A DNA stretch of 64,000 nucleotides, from positions 24,318 to 88,317 of the forward strand of contig NZ_SULM01000016.1 in NCBI RefSeq assembly GCF_005250615.1, read 5' to 3'. Shown here in pieces: positions 14,559-24,753 of this stretch. The DNA comes from Pseudomonas rhizoryzae (GTDB taxonomy: Bacteria; Pseudomonadota; Gammaproteobacteria; Pseudomonadales; Pseudomonadaceae). How positions within the stretch are numbered: the first letter of the stretch is position 1; the number at the start of each line of letters is the position of its first letter. The position numbers and the translations under genes are program-made. The notes beneath the pieces were generated by a model. The model had not been told where the DNA came from, did not search any database, and saw only the letters and a list, made by a program, of their open reading frames with translations.

Positions 14559-15902
14559 GTGCTCATCGCTTCCGACCAGTTCCGTATCGTCGTCGGCCTC
14601 GGCAAGAGTGGCATGTCGCTGGTGCGCTTCCTCGCGCGCCGCGGCGTGCCCTTTGCTGTGGCCGATACGCGGGAACAGCCGCCGGAGCTTGCGACGCTGC
14701 GGACCCAGTATCCCCAGGTCGAGGTGCGTTGCGGTGAGCTGGATGCCGACTTCCTCGCCCGCGCGGCGGAAATCTACGTGAGTCCCGGTCTGGCGCTGGA
14801 AACGCCTGCGCTGCAAGAGGCCGCGGCCCGTGGCGTGCGGTTGTCGGGCGATATCGATCTGTTCGTCCGCCACGCCAAGGCGCCCATCGTCGCCATCACC
14901 GGTTCCAATGCCAAGAGCACCGTCACCACCCTGGTCGGCAACATGGCCCTGCGCGCCGGCAAGCGCGTGGCCGTAGGCGGCAATCTCGGTACCCCGGCGC
15001 TGGATCTACTGGCCGATGACGTCGAGCTCTATGTCCTGGAGTTGTCGAGCTTCCAGCTGGAAACCTGCGAGCGCCTGAACGCCGAGGTGGCCACGGTGCT
15101 CAACGTCAGCGAAGACCACATGGATCGCTACACCGGCATGCCGGCCTATCACCAGGCCAAGCACCGCATCTTCCGCGGCGCCCGCCAGGTAGTGGTCAAT
15201 CGCGACGATCCGCTGTCGCGGCCGCTGATCGCCGATGGCGTGCCCTGCCTGACCTTCGGCCTGGGTCGTCCCGATTTCCGTGTCTTCGGCATTCGCGAGG
15301 AGGAGGGCCGCCGCTATTTGGCACTGGCCTTCGACAACCTGCTGGATGTCGAGGAATTGAAGATCCGTGGCACCCACAACCACAGCAATGCCCTGGCCGC
15401 GCTGGCCCTGGGTCAGGCTGCCGGCTTGCCGCTGGAACCCATGCTGGAGGCTCTGCGTGCCTTCCCCGGTCTCGAACACCGCTGCCAGTGGGTGGGCGAG
15501 GTGGCGGGCGTCAACTATTACAACGACTCCAAGGCGACCAATGTCGGCGCGGCCCTGGCCGCCGTCGAAGGCCTGGGCGACGACATCGCCGGCCAACTGG
15601 TGCTGATCGCCGGTGGCGACGGCAAGGGCGCCGACTTCAGCGCCCTGCGCGAGCCCATCGCGCGTCACTGCCGCGCCGTGGTGCTGCTGGGACGTGACGC
15701 CGAGCGGATCGCCGAGATCCTACCGCCGACCGTGCAACAGGTGCGTGTCGCCACCCTGGAAGACGCCGTGCGCGAGAGCCGCGCCCTGGCCCAGCCGGGC
15801 GATGCCGTGCTGTTGTCGCCGGCCTGCGCCAGCCTCGACATGTTCCGTAATTTCGAAGAGCGCGGACGGCTGTTCGCCCGGGCCGTGGGGGACTTGGCAT
15901 GA
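14559..15902 (+). CDS. murD: UDP-MurNAc-L-alanine-D-glutamate ligase MurD
   Basis: Adds D-glutamate to UDP-MurNAc-L-Ala in the cytoplasm. The 447-residue protein starts at GTG and has an N-terminal UDP-binding Rossmann domain (VVGLGKSGMSLVRFL), the P-loop ITGSNAKSTVTTL, NYYNDSKATNVGA and the C-terminal LLSPACASLDMFRNFEERG. The GTG lies five bases after the mraY stop and the gene overlaps ftsW by four bases. Confidence 0.96.
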   Translation: MLIASDQFRIVVGLGKSGMSLVRFLARRGVPFAVADTREQPPELATLRTQYPQVEVRCGELDADFLARAAEIYVSPGLALETPALQEAAARGVRLSGDIDLFVRHAKAPIVAITGSNAKSTVTTLVGNMALRAGKRVAVGGNLGTPALDLLADDVELYVLELSSFQLETCERLNAEVATVLNVSEDHMDRYTGMPAYHQAKHRIFRGARQVVVNRDDPLSRPLIADGVPCLTFGLGRPDFRVFGIREEEGRRYLALAFDNLLDVEELKIRGTHNHSNALAALALGQAAGLPLEPMLEALRAFPGLEHRCQWVGEVAGVNYYNDSKATNVGAALAAVEGLGDDIAGQLVLIAGGDGKGADFSALREPIARHCRAVVLLGRDAERIAEILPPTVQQVRVATLEDAVRESRALAQPGDAVLLSPACASLDMFRNFEERGRLFARAVGDLA

Positions 15903-17101
15903 TCCTCAGCCTGCTGCGTCCCTATCCCTCGCCGCTGGCCAGCCGCCACGGCATCGACCTGGACTTCCCGCTGCTGGCCGGTTGCCTGTTGCTGCTCGGC
16001 CTCGGCCTGGTGATGGTGACCTCGGCGTCTTCCGAAGTCGCCGCCGCCCAGTCCGGCAACCCGCTGTACTTCATGTACCGCCACCTGATCTATCTGGCCA
16101 TCGGCTTCGTCTCCTGCGGCGTGGTCATGATGATTCCCATGGCCACCTGGCAGCGCTTCGGTTTTCCGCTGCTGATCATCGCTTTCCTATTACTCGTGGC
16201 GGTGCTGGTGCCCGGCATCGGCCGCGAGGTGAACGGTTCGCTACGCTGGATCGGCTTCGGCTTCTTCAACGTGCAGCCTTCGGAGATCGCCAAGGTCTTC
16301 GTGGTGCTCTATCTGGCCGGCTATCTGGTCCGTCGTCAGCACGAGGTGCGCCATACCTGGGCGGGCTTCTTCAAGCCGTTCATCGTACTGCTGCCCATGG
16401 CCATGCTGCTGCTGCGCGAACCCGACTTCGGTGCCACCGTGGTGATGATGGGCGCCGCCGGCGCCATGCTGTTCCTGGGCGGCGTCGGCCTGTTCCGCTT
16501 CCTGCTGATGGTGGCCCTGGCCGTGCTGGCAGTGTTCGTGCTGGTGCAGACCCAGTCCTACCGGATGCAGCGGCTGATCACCTTCACCGATCCCTGGGCC
16601 GACCAGTTCGGCTCCGGCTACCAGTTGACCCAGGCGCTGATCGCCTTCGGTCGTGGCGGCTGGACCGGTCTCGGCCTGGGCAACAGCATCCAGAAGCAGT
16701 TCTACCTGCCCGAGGCCCACACCGACTTCCTCTTCGCTGTGCTGGCCGAGGAGCTGGGTCTGATCGGCGCCATGGCCACCGTCGGCCTGTTTCTCTTCGT
16801 CTGCGTGCGTGGCCTGTTCATCGGTCACTGGGCGGAGCAGTCCAAGCAGTTCTTCTCGGCCTATGTGGCCTATGGCCTGTCGATGCTGTGGATCGGCCAG
16901 TTCCTGATCAACATCGGCGTGAACGTCGGCCTGCTGCCCACCAAGGGCCTGACGCTGCCTTTCCTCAGCTACGGCGGCAGCTCCCTGGTGATCTGCTGCG
17001 TGAGCATGGGCTTGCTGCTGCGCATCGAGTGGGAGCGACGCACCCTGGTCGATAACGAGGATGTGGAATTCAGCGAGGAGGACTTCGCCGATGTCCGCTA
17101 A
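15899..17101 (+). CDS. ftsW: Septal peptidoglycan glycosyltransferase FtsW
   Basis: SEDS-family polymerase that builds septal glycan strands with FtsI. The 400-residue protein has about ten membrane helices and the SEDS landmarks: NGSLRWIGFGFFNVQPSEIAK, KLL-type loop LREPDFGATVVMM, PEAHTDFLFAVLAEELGLIG and NIGVNVGLLPTKGLTLPFLSYGG. ATG overlaps murD; its end overlaps murG by eleven bases. Confidence 0.96.
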   Translation: MILSLLRPYPSPLASRHGIDLDFPLLAGCLLLLGLGLVMVTSASSEVAAAQSGNPLYFMYRHLIYLAIGFVSCGVVMMIPMATWQRFGFPLLIIAFLLLVAVLVPGIGREVNGSLRWIGFGFFNVQPSEIAKVFVVLYLAGYLVRRQHEVRHTWAGFFKPFIVLLPMAMLLLREPDFGATVVMMGAAGAMLFLGGVGLFRFLLMVALAVLAVFVLVQTQSYRMQRLITFTDPWADQFGSGYQLTQALIAFGRGGWTGLGLGNSIQKQFYLPEAHTDFLFAVLAEELGLIGAMATVGLFLFVCVRGLFIGHWAEQSKQFFSAYVAYGLSMLWIGQFLINIGVNVGLLPTKGLTLPFLSYGGSSLVICCVSMGLLLRIEWERRTLVDNEDVEFSEEDFADVR

Positions 17102-18161
17102 TGTCCTGATCATGGCTGGCGGCACCGGGGGGCACGTCTTCCCCGCGCTGGCCTGTGCCCGTGAATTCGAAGCCCGCGGCTATACCGTCCACTGGCTGGG
17201 TACCCCGCGCGGCATCGAGAACGACGTGGTGCCCAAGGCTGGCATCACCTTGCACCACATTCAGGTCTCTGGCTTGCGTGGCAAGGGCGTGCGCTCGCTG
17301 GTGAAGGCACCGCTGCAACTGAGCGGCGCGCTGCTGCAGGCCGTCGGTCTCATGCGCCGGCTCAAGCCTGTCTGCGTGCTGGGCCTCGGTGGCTTCGTCA
17401 CCGGTCCCGGCGGCCTGGCGGCCAAGCTGTGCAACATCCCGCTGGTGATCCACGAGCAGAACGCCTATGCCGGCACCGCCAACCGCATGCTGGTGCCCCT
17501 GGCGGCGCGCGTCTGCGAAGGTTTCGCCGAGACCTTCCCGGCGTCGGCCAAGCGCCTGTCCACCGGCAATCCGGTGCGGGCCGAACTCTTCGCCCCGGTG
17601 ACCCGCGCGCCGCTGGATCAACGCGCTGCCAACCTGCTGGTGCTGGGCGGCAGCCTCGGTGCCGAGCCGCTCAACAAGCTGCTGCCTGAAGCCCTGGCCC
17701 AATTGCCCGCTGGGCTGCGTCCGCAGGTCCGTCATCAAGCCGGGCGCCAGCATGCCGAAGTCACCGCTGAGCGCTATGCCAACGCCGCCGTGGAGGCCGA
17801 GGTCCAGCCTTTCATCGCCGACATGGCCGCCGCCTACGCCTGGGCCGACCTGGTGATCTGCCGGGCCGGCGCCCTGACCGTGGCCGAACTCACCGCCACC
17901 GGCCTGCCGGCACTGCTGATTCCCTTGCCCCACGCCATCGACGACCACCAGACCAGCAACGCCCGCTTCCTGGAGCGGGCCGGTGCCGGCGTGGTGCTGC
18001 CCCAACACTCCACCCGCCCGGCGGATCTCGCCGCGCAGCTTACCGAGGTCCTGATGCATCCCGAACGTCTTGCCGACATGGCCACCCGTAGCCGTGCCCT
18101 GGCCAAACCCGACGCTACCCGTGCGGTAGTGGACGCCTGCCTGGAGGTCGCCCGTGGTTAA
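17091..18161 (+). CDS. murG: UDP-GlcNAc:lipid I N-acetylglucosaminyltransferase MurG
   Basis: Peripheral membrane GT-B glycosyltransferase that converts lipid I to lipid II. The 356-residue product starts [20 protein letters not shown], with the conserved GGTGGH nucleotide/acceptor loop, then [31 protein letters not shown], and in the second domain [20 protein letters not shown] and [16 protein letters not shown] longer frame starting at 17061 lies within ftsW and is not supported. Confidence 0.96.
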   Translation: MSANVLIMAGGTGGHVFPALACAREFEARGYTVHWLGTPRGIENDVVPKAGITLHHIQVSGLRGKGVRSLVKAPLQLSGALLQAVGLMRRLKPVCVLGLGGFVTGPGGLAAKLCNIPLVIHEQNAYAGTANRMLVPLAARVCEGFAETFPASAKRLSTGNPVRAELFAPVTRAPLDQRAANLLVLGGSLGAEPLNKLLPEALAQLPAGLRPQVRHQAGRQHAEVTAERYANAAVEAEVQPFIADMAAAYAWADLVICRAGALTVAELTATGLPALLIPLPHAIDDHQTSNARFLERAGAGVVLPQHSTRPADLAAQLTEVLMHPERLADMATRSRALAKPDATRAVVDACLEVARG

Positions 18162-19614
18162 GTCGCAAAGCGCCATTCAGGCCGAAGTTCGGCGCATGCG
18201 CAGCATCCGGCGCATCCATTTCGTCGGGATCGGCGGTGTCGGCATGTGCGGCATCGCCGAGGTGCTGCTGAATCTGGGCTACGAAGTCTCGGGTTCGGAC
18301 CTCAAGGAATCCGCGGTGACCGCGCGCCTGCAGCAATTCGGCGCACGTATCTATATCGGCCATCGTGCCGAGAACCTCGATCAGGTCGATGTGCTGGTGG
18401 TGTCCAGTGCCATCAACAGATCCAACCCCGAGGTCTCCGCCGCCCTCGAGCAGCGCATTCCCGTGGTCCCCCGTGCCGAGATGCTCGCCGAGCTGATGCG
18501 CTACCGCCACGGCATCGCCGTCGCTGGCACCCATGGCAAGACCACCACCACCAGCCTGATCGCCTCGGTGTTCGCCGCCGAGGGGCTGGACCCCACCTTC
18601 GTCATCGGCGGTCGGCTGAATGCCGCCGGCACCAATGCCCAGCTCGGCACCAGCCGCTATCTGGTCGCCGAAGCCGACGAGAGCGACGCCAGCTTCCTGC
18701 ACCTGCAGCCGATGGTCGCCGTGGTCACCAACATCGACGCCGACCACATGAGCACCTACGAAGGTGACTTCAATCGGCTCAAGCGCACCTTCGTCGACTT
18801 CCTGCACAACCTGCCGTTCTATGGCCTGGCGGTGCTCTGCGTCGACGACCCGGTGGTGCGCGAGATCATTCCCCAGGTCGCCCGGCCCACCGTCACCTAC
18901 GGCACCGCCGAAGACGCCGACGTGCGCGCCGTGGACATCCGCCAGGAAGGCATGCGTACCTATTTCACCGTGCTACGCAGTGGCCACGCACCGCTGGCGG
19001 TCTCGGTCAACATGCCGGGCGTGCACAATGTGCTCAACGCCCTGGCCACCATCGCCATCGCCACCGATGAAGGCGTCAGCGACGAGGCCATCCTCAATGG
19101 CCTGTCCGGCTTCCAGGGGGTAGGGCGGCGCTTCCAGGTGTACGGCGAACTGCCGGTCGCCGGCGGCAGCGTCATGCTGGTGGACGACTACGGTCACCAT
19201 CCGCGCGAAGTCGCCGCGGTGATCAAGGCCGTGCGTGGTGGCTGGCCCGAGCGTCGGCTGGTGATGGTCTACCAGCCGCACCGCTTCAGCCGTACCCGCG
19301 ATCTCTACGAGGATTTCGTCCAGGTCCTGGCCGATGCCAATGTCCTCTTGCTGATGGAGGTCTACCCGGCCGGCGAGGAGCCCATTCCCGGCGCCGACAG
19401 CCGTCAGCTCTGTCACAGCATCCGTCAGCGCGGCCAGCTCGATCCCATCTATGTGGAGCGCGGTGCCAACATCGCCCCGCTGGTCAAGCCGCTGCTGCGT
19501 CCCGGCGACATCCTGCTCTGCCAGGGCGCGGGCGACATCGGCGCGCTGGCGCCGCAACTGCTCAAGCACCCGCTGTTCGCCGAGGCTGCCGCTGCAGCCG
19601 GGAGTTCGGCATGA
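18154..19614 (+). CDS. murC: UDP-MurNAc-L-alanine ligase MurC
   Basis: First amino-acid-adding Mur ligase. The 486-residue protein begins at GTG and contains the dinucleotide-like loop [18 protein letters not shown], the P-loop [31 protein letters not shown] and [17 protein letters not shown]. Overlaps murG by eight bases. Its TGA overlaps an ATG that opens a 21-codon frame where ddlB would normally begin. Confidence 0.97.
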   Translation: MVKSQSAIQAEVRRMRSIRRIHFVGIGGVGMCGIAEVLLNLGYEVSGSDLKESAVTARLQQFGARIYIGHRAENLDQVDVLVVSSAINRSNPEVSAALEQRIPVVPRAEMLAELMRYRHGIAVAGTHGKTTTTSLIASVFAAEGLDPTFVIGGRLNAAGTNAQLGTSRYLVAEADESDASFLHLQPMVAVVTNIDADHMSTYEGDFNRLKRTFVDFLHNLPFYGLAVLCVDDPVVREIIPQVARPTVTYGTAEDADVRAVDIRQEGMRTYFTVLRSGHAPLAVSVNMPGVHNVLNALATIAIATDEGVSDEAILNGLSGFQGVGRRFQVYGELPVAGGSVMLVDDYGHHPREVAAVIKAVRGGWPERRLVMVYQPHRFSRTRDLYEDFVQVLADANVLLLMEVYPAGEEPIPGADSRQLCHSIRQRGQLDPIYVERGANIAPLVKPLLRPGDILLCQGAGDIGALAPQLLKHPLFAEAAAAAGSSA

Positions 19615-19676
19615 GCCGTCATCTAGTCCATCGCCTGGCGACGATCCCCGTCGCCGGCGTTCACGTGGAGGGCTGA
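19611..19676 (+). CDS. 21-codon reading frame at the ddlB position
   Basis: ATG at 19611 overlaps the murC stop (ATGA) and is preceded by GGGAG at 19600-19604 with 6-base spacing, so it should be translated. It ends at TGA 19674-19676, three bases before the ftsQ start and over its Shine-Dalgarno sequence. In Pseudomonas ddlB normally sits here. The short product ([20 protein letters not shown] plus one residue) has no clear Ddl similarity. I read it as the surviving initiation site of a deleted ddlB, now coupling murC and ftsQ translation. Confidence 0.5.
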   Translation: MSRHLVHRLATIPVAGVHVEG

Positions 19677-19679
19677 ACC

Positions 19680-20531
19680 TTGGTCGCCACCCTACGTCAT
19701 AACCAGCCGTTCAGTCGCTCACGCCAGGTCGAACCGCGCGGCGCCAGCCGCCTGGTCGCCGAAGAGCCGTTGTCGACGCGCCTGCCGCGGCCGAGCCTGG
19801 GCCTGCTCAAGCGCATCCTCTGGCCGTTCCTGCTGCTGGGCCTGGGCTTCGGTACCTATGAAGGCGCCCAGAAGCTGCTGCCCTACGCCGACCGGCCGAT
19901 CGCCAAGGTCAGCGTCAAGGGCGATCTGTCCTACATCAGCCAGCAGGCCGTGCAGCAGCGCATCGCGCCCTTCGTGGGCACCACCTTCTTCCAGGTCGAC
20001 CTGGCCGACATGCGCCATGAGTTGGAAACCATGCCCTGGATCGCCCATGCCGAGGTGCGTAGGGTCTGGCCGGACGAGATCAGCATCCGCCTGGAAGAGC
20101 AGATGCCCATCGCCCGCTGGGGTGATGAAGCCCTGCTGAATAACCAGGGTGAGGCTTTTGCCCCGCAGGATCTGGCCAACTATGACAATCTACCGCGGCT
20201 GTACGGGCCCAAGCGGGCGCAACAGCAAGTGATGCAGCAGTACCAGATGTTCAGCCAGATGCTCCGGCCGCTCGGGTTCACCGTGGCGCGCCTGGAAATG
20301 CACGAACGCGGCAGCTGGTACCTCACCACCGGTCAAGGCCTGGAACTGGTGTTCGGCCGTGACCAGCTGGTGGAAAAGATGCGGCGCTTCATGCGCCTGT
20401 ACGATCAGGTGCTCAAGCCCCAGATGGACAACATCGCGCGGATCGATCTGCGCTACCCGAACGGTCTGGCCGTGGCCTGGCGTGATCCCGCTGTCGCCGC
20501 CACCCCCGTGACCGAACCGGCCAAGCATTGA
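19680..20531 (+). CDS. ftsQ: Cell division protein FtsQ
   Basis: Bitopic divisome scaffold, 283 residues: cytoplasmic tail to about residue 40, a membrane helix ([20 protein letters not shown]), the POTRA domain starting [20 protein letters not shown] and the beta domain with [20 protein letters not shown]. The start is TTG at 19680: GGAGGG at 19667-19672 is 7 bases upstream, an excellent Shine-Dalgarno match, and no closer ATG or GTG fits the family N-terminus. Confidence 0.94.
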   Translation: MVATLRHNQPFSRSRQVEPRGASRLVAEEPLSTRLPRPSLGLLKRILWPFLLLGLGFGTYEGAQKLLPYADRPIAKVSVKGDLSYISQQAVQQRIAPFVGTTFFQVDLADMRHELETMPWIAHAEVRRVWPDEISIRLEEQMPIARWGDEALLNNQGEAFAPQDLANYDNLPRLYGPKRAQQQVMQQYQMFSQMLRPLGFTVARLEMHERGSWYLTTGQGLELVFGRDQLVEKMRRFMRLYDQVLKPQMDNIARIDLRYPNGLAVAWRDPAVAATPVTEPAKH

Positions 20532-20547
20532 GGAGAAGTTTCTTACT

Positions 20548-21792
20548 ATGGCAAGCGTGCAAAGCGGCAAGATGATCGTCGGCCTCGACATCGGCACTTC
20601 CAAGGTCGTGGCTCTGGTCGGCGAAGTGTCTTCCGATGGTCGGATCGAGATCGTCGGAATCGGCACCCATCCGTCGCGCGGGCTCAAGAAGGGCGTGGTG
20701 GTCAACATCGAATCCACCGTCGCCTCCATCCAGCGGGCCATCGAAGAAGCCCAGCTGATGGCCGGTTGCCGAATCCATTCGGCCTTCGTCGGTATCGCCG
20801 GCAATCATATTCGCAGCCTGAACTCCCACGGCATCGTGGCGATTCGCGACCGCGAAGTGAGCCCGGCGGACATCGAGCGCGTACTCGATGCTGCCCAGGC
20901 GGTGGCCATTCCCGCCGACCAGCGCGTGCTGCACACCCTGGCCCAGGATTACGTGATCGATAACCAAGAGGGCGTGCGCGAACCCCTGGGCATGTCGGGC
21001 GTGCGTCTCGAGGCCAAGGTTCACGTGGTGACCTGCGCCGTTAACGCGGCCCAGAATATCGAGAAGTGCGTCAGACGTTGTGGCCTGGAAGTCGACGACA
21101 TCATTCTCGAACAACTGGCGTCGGCCTATTCGGTATTGACCGACGATGAAAAGGAGTTGGGTGTCTGCCTGGTGGATATCGGCGGCGGCACTACCGATAT
21201 CGCGATCTTCACCGAAGGCGCCATTCGCCATACTGCGGTGATACCTATTGCTGGCGACCAAGTCACAAATGACATCGCCATGGCCTTGAGAACCCCTACG
21301 CAATATGCCGAAGAAATCAAGATTCGGTATGCTTGTGCCTTGGCGAAGCTGGCCGGTCCGGGTGAAACCATCAAGGTACCCAGCGTAGGAGATCGTCCGC
21401 CGCGAGAATTATCGCGTCAGGCCCTCGCAGAAGTGGTCGAGCCTCGTTACGATGAGCTATTTACGTTGGTGCAAGCGGAATTGCGCCGCAGTGGTTACGA
21501 GGATCTGATCCCTGCGGGGATCGTACTTACCGGTGGTACCGCGAAGATGGAAGGCGCGGTCGAGCTGGCTGAAGAGATTTTCCATATGCCGGTACGCCTG
21601 GGAGTACCCCAGACGGTCAAGGGTCTGACTGACGTGATCAGCAGCCCTATCTATTCCACAGGCGTCGGCCTGTTGCTCTATGGCCTGCAAAAGCAGACCG
21701 ATCCCTTGCCGGTTGTTTCTGGCGGATACAGCAACGAAACCAAATCCACAGTCCTGGAGCGCATGAAGCGTTGGGTCCAGGGCAATTTGTAA
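20548..21792 (+). CDS. ftsA: Cell division protein FtsA
   Basis: Actin-like ATPase that tethers FtsZ to the membrane. The 414-residue protein shows the actin-family phosphate loops IVGLDIGTSKVVALVGE and CLVDIGGGTTDIAIFTEGA, the 1C domain between them, GIVLTGGTAKMEG (adenosine motif) and a C-terminal amphipathic membrane-targeting helix (LERMKRWVQGNL). Base composition becomes visibly less GC-rich from about 21180 to the end, unlike its neighbours. ATG lies 16 bases after ftsQ with GGAGAAG upstream. Confidence 0.97.
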   Translation: MASVQSGKMIVGLDIGTSKVVALVGEVSSDGRIEIVGIGTHPSRGLKKGVVVNIESTVASIQRAIEEAQLMAGCRIHSAFVGIAGNHIRSLNSHGIVAIRDREVSPADIERVLDAAQAVAIPADQRVLHTLAQDYVIDNQEGVREPLGMSGVRLEAKVHVVTCAVNAAQNIEKCVRRCGLEVDDIILEQLASAYSVLTDDEKELGVCLVDIGGGTTDIAIFTEGAIRHTAVIPIAGDQVTNDIAMALRTPTQYAEEIKIRYACALAKLAGPGETIKVPSVGDRPPRELSRQALAEVVEPRYDELFTLVQAELRRSGYEDLIPAGIVLTGGTAKMEGAVELAEEIFHMPVRLGVPQTVKGLTDVISSPIYSTGVGLLLYGLQKQTDPLPVVSGGYSNETKSTVLERMKRWVQGNL

Positions 21793-21845
21793 TTCACAAT
21801 TAAACCGCGGCAGTAGGCGAAGATCCGAAAGGAAGAGAGGGGACC

Positions 21846-23027
21846 ATGTTCGAACTCGTAGACAACATTCCACAAAGCGCCGTGATCAAAGTCATCGGCG
21901 TGGGCGGTGGCGGTGGTAACGCCGTCAACCACATGGTCAAGAGCGGTGTTGAAGGCGTCGAATTCATCTGTGCAAATACCGACGCCCAGGCCCTGAAGAA
22001 CGTCACATCCCGTACCGTGCTGCAACTCGGCCCGGGCGTCACCAAGGGTCTCGGTGCTGGCACCAACCCGGAAATCGGCCGTCAGGCGGCCATGGAAGAT
22101 CGTGAGCGCATCGCCGAAGTCCTCGAAGGCGCCGACATGGTCTTCATCACCACCGGCATGGGCGGTGGCACTGGTACCGGCGCCGCGCCGATCATTGCCG
22201 AGGTCGCCAAGGAAATGGGTATCCTGACCGTCGCCGTGGTCACCCGCCCGTTCCCCTTCGAAGGCCGCAAGCGCATGCAGGTCGCCGATGAGGGTATTCG
22301 CGCCCTGTCCGAATGCGTCGACTCGCTGATCACCATCCCCAACGAGAAGCTGCTGACCATTCTGGGCAAGGACGCCAGCCTGCTGGCCGCCTTCGCCAAG
22401 GCCGACGACGTCCTCGCTGGCGCCGTGCGCGGTATCTCCGACATCATGCAGCGTCCCGGCCTGATGAACGTCGACTTCGCCGACGTCAAGACCGTGATGG
22501 GCGAGATGGGCATGGCCATGATGGGTACCGGCCACGCCAGCGGCCCGAACCGGGCGCGCGAGGCCACCGAAGCCGCCATCCGCAACCCGCTGCTGGAAGA
22601 CGTCAACCTGCACGGCGCGCGCGGCATCCTGGTCAACATCACCGCCGGCCTGGATCTGTCCCTGGGTGAATACGCCGCCGTGGGTGAGATCATCGAGGAC
22701 TTCGCTTCCGAGCACGCCACCGTCAAGGTCGGCGCGGTCATCGATCCGGAAATGCGCGACGAGCTGCACGTCACCGTGGTCGCCACCGGCCTGGGCGCGC
22801 GCATCGAGAAGCCGGTCAAGGTGGTGGACAACACTGCCCAGACCCTGGCCGCTGCGCGTCAGGAACCGGCTCCGGTGAACTACGACGACCTCAAGTACCC
22901 GACCTCCATGCGCTCCGGTCGTGGCAGCCAGAATCATGGCGGCTCGGCAGCGGCGACCAAGGTCAATCCCAACGACGATCTGGATTACCTGGACATTCCG
23001 GCTTTCCTGCGTCGTCAGGCTGATTGA
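21846..23027 (+). CDS. ftsZ: Cell division GTPase FtsZ
   Basis: Tubulin homologue that polymerises into the Z ring. The 393-residue protein contains the nucleotide motifs [13 protein letters not shown], the tubulin signature [12 protein letters not shown], and the T7 loop [15 protein letters not shown]. The C-terminal tail [17 protein letters not shown] is the conserved peptide that binds FtsA and ZipA, preceded by an unstructured linker. A purine-rich GGAAGAGAGGGG lies just upstream of ATG. Confidence 0.98.
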   Translation: MFELVDNIPQSAVIKVIGVGGGGGNAVNHMVKSGVEGVEFICANTDAQALKNVTSRTVLQLGPGVTKGLGAGTNPEIGRQAAMEDRERIAEVLEGADMVFITTGMGGGTGTGAAPIIAEVAKEMGILTVAVVTRPFPFEGRKRMQVADEGIRALSECVDSLITIPNEKLLTILGKDASLLAAFAKADDVLAGAVRGISDIMQRPGLMNVDFADVKTVMGEMGMAMMGTGHASGPNRAREATEAAIRNPLLEDVNLHGARGILVNITAGLDLSLGEYAAVGEIIEDFASEHATVKVGAVIDPEMRDELHVTVVATGLGARIEKPVKVVDNTAQTLAAARQEPAPVNYDDLKYPTSMRSGRGSQNHGGSAAATKVNPNDDLDYLDIPAFLRRQAD

Positions 23028-23136
23028 TCGGGTATATCACAAGCGCAGGTGTGATTAGTGGGCATCGATTTTCGCTTCTGCTATCATCGCGATTTCGTTG
23101 ACCACCATTCGCACCTTGCGACCGAGCGGCCCAGGC

Positions 23137-24051
23137 ATGATTAGACAACGCACCCTCAAGAACACCATTCGCGCCACTGGCGTCGGCCTGCACTCCGGGG
23201 AGAAGGTATACCTGACCCTGAAGCCGGCTCCGGTCGATACGGGTATCGTGTTCCGTCGCACCGATCTCGATCCGGTCGTGGAAATCCCGGCCTGGGCTGA
23301 GAACGTGGGTGAAACCACCATGTCGACCAACCTGTTCAGCGACAGCGGCGTCAAGGTCGGTACCGTCGAGCATCTGCTGTCGGCCATGGCTGGTCTGGGT
23401 ATCGACAATGCGTACGTCGAGCTGTCCGCGGTCGAAGTGCCGATCATGGACGGTAGCGCTGGTCCCTTCGTCTTCCTGATCCAATCCGCCGGTCTGCAAG
23501 AGCAGGAAGCGGCCAAGCAATTCATCCGTATCAAGCGTGAAGTGAGCGTCGTCGACGGTGACAAGCGCGCTACCTTCGTGCCCTTCGATGGCTTCAAGGT
23601 GACCTTCGAGATCGATTTCGATCATCCGGTGGTCAGCAACCGTACCCAGAAAGCCTCGGTGGACTTCTCGAGCACCTCCTTCCTCAAGGAAGTCAGCCGT
23701 GCCCGTACCTTCGGCTTCATGCGCGACCTGGAATTCCTGCGTTCGCACAACCTGGCCCTGGGTGGCAGCGTTGATAACGCCATCGTGGTGGACGAGAAGG
23801 GCGTGATGAACGAAGACGGTCTTCGCTACGAAGACGAATTCGTCAAGCACAAGATCCTCGACGCCATCGGCGACCTCTATCTGCTCGGCAAGAGCCTCAT
23901 TGGCGAATTCCGCGGCTACAAGTCCGGCCACGCCATGAACAATCGCCTGCTGCGTGCGCTGCTGGCCGATCGCGATGCCTGGGAAGTGGTGACCTTCGAA
24001 GACTCCGGTCTGGCACCCATTTCCTATATGAGACCCGCGGCTGCCGTCTGA
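23137..24051 (+). CDS. lpxC: UDP-3-O-acyl-GlcNAc deacetylase LpxC
   Basis: Zinc amidase catalysing the committed step of lipid A synthesis. The 304-residue product starts [20 protein letters not shown]. Zinc-site and catalytic motifs are present: [51 protein letters not shown] and [15 protein letters not shown]. An open extension to 23098 lies upstream of the conserved N-terminus. The 109-base gap after ftsZ and the strong terminator downstream suggest a transcript of its own as well as read-through. Confidence 0.97.
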   Translation: MIRQRTLKNTIRATGVGLHSGEKVYLTLKPAPVDTGIVFRRTDLDPVVEIPAWAENVGETTMSTNLFSDSGVKVGTVEHLLSAMAGLGIDNAYVELSAVEVPIMDGSAGPFVFLIQSAGLQEQEAAKQFIRIKREVSVVDGDKRATFVPFDGFKVTFEIDFDHPVVSNRTQKASVDFSSTSFLKEVSRARTFGFMRDLEFLRSHNLALGGSVDNAIVVDEKGVMNEDGLRYEDEFVKHKILDAIGDLYLLGKSLIGEFRGYKSGHAMNNRLLRALLADRDAWEVVTFEDSGLAPISYMRPAAAV

Positions 24052-24063
24052 GCCCGGTTCCAA

Positions 24064-24093
24064 GAAAAAGCCCTGCACATGCAGGGCTTTTTC
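24064..24093. terminator. Bidirectional rho-independent terminator after lpxC
   Basis: GAAAAAGCCCTGC, 4-base loop, GCAGGGCTTTTTC: a perfect stem with A and T runs on either side, between convergent lpxC and the HopJ-like gene. It closes the dcw cluster. Confidence 0.93.
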
Positions 24094-24109
24094 ATGCGCG
24101 CAAGATCGC

Positions 24110-24448
24110 TCAGCGACGACTCAGGGGTTCACCCTGGAAGTGCACGCCGGCCAGGCCCTTGGTCATGAGGGCGCGGATATTGGCATGGTCGCTACCCTCA
24201 GGGGTCTCCAGCACACTGCGATAATGCTCGCCGAAGGCCAGCAGGGCTTCCTGATCGCTCAGGCCTTCGAGCTTGGCCAGGCCCAGGGTCTTGCAAGAGC
24301 CTTCGTTCTGGCCGGCGGCGTTTTCCACATCACCGTTGTGAAAGGCGGTGGGTTGATAGTGGTAATGCTCGGCCACGAACGCCAGGGTGTCGGCGAAGGC
24401 GTGGTTACCGCTGGCCAGGCTGGTGCGGAAGCTGGACAGATCGCTCAT
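24110..24448 (-). CDS. HopJ-family protein
   Basis: A 112-residue protein matching the HopJ type III effector domain family (for example FRTSLASGNHAFADTLAFVA, HYHYQPTAFHNGDVENAAGQ, and NEGSCKTLGLAKLEGLSDQE). Despite the name, members are widespread in non-pathogenic gammaproteobacteria and there is no secretion locus here, so a housekeeping role is more likely; the actual function is unknown. Its ATG overlaps the stop of the DUF1244 gene (ATGA). An in-frame extension to 24517 lies inside that gene. Confidence 0.85.
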   Translation of the reverse strand: MSDLSSFRTSLASGNHAFADTLAFVAEHYHYQPTAFHNGDVENAAGQNEGSCKTLGLAKLEGLSDQEALLAFGEHYRSVLETPEGSDHANIRALMTKGLAGVHFQGEPLSRR

Positions 24449-24738
24449 TTGGATTGCTTCTCCTGGAAGGCAGCGGCCTGGGCGGGAGAGGCCTCGGTCT
24501 GGTACTGGGCCTTCCAATCGGCATAGGGCATGCCGTAGACGACTTCGCGCGCGTCATCCAGGCTCAGCTCCAGGCCCTTTTCGTCGGCAGCGGCCTTGTA
24601 CCACTTGGACAGGCAGTTGCGGCAGAAGCCGGAGAGATTCATCAGGTCGATATTCTGCACATCGGTGCGCTTGCGCAGGTGCTCGACCAGGGTGCGGAAG
24701 GCGGCAGCCTCCAGTTCCAGGCGGTCTTGTTCGGTCAT
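24445..24738 (-). CDS. DUF1244 family protein
   Basis: A 97-residue protein with the DUF1244 signature NLSGFCRNCLSKWYKAAADE, in which the paired cysteines may bind metal, followed by ARE-VVYGMPYADWKAQYQ. Function unknown; the family is usually a single small domain next to oxidoreductase or folate genes. It lies 15 bases after folM on the same strand and overlaps the HopJ-like gene, making a folM-DUF1244-hopJ operon. Confidence 0.88.
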   Translation of the reverse strand: MTEQDRLELEAAAFRTLVEHLRKRTDVQNIDLMNLSGFCRNCLSKWYKAAADEKGLELSLDDAREVVYGMPYADWKAQYQTEASPAQAAAFQEKQSK

Positions 24739-24753
24739 GGGTGACTCCTTTGG

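Noticed and set aside
24110..24448. Type III secretion effector
   Set aside because: The HopJ label is historical; no secretion genes or hrp-type promoter are nearby and the gene is in an operon with housekeeping genes.
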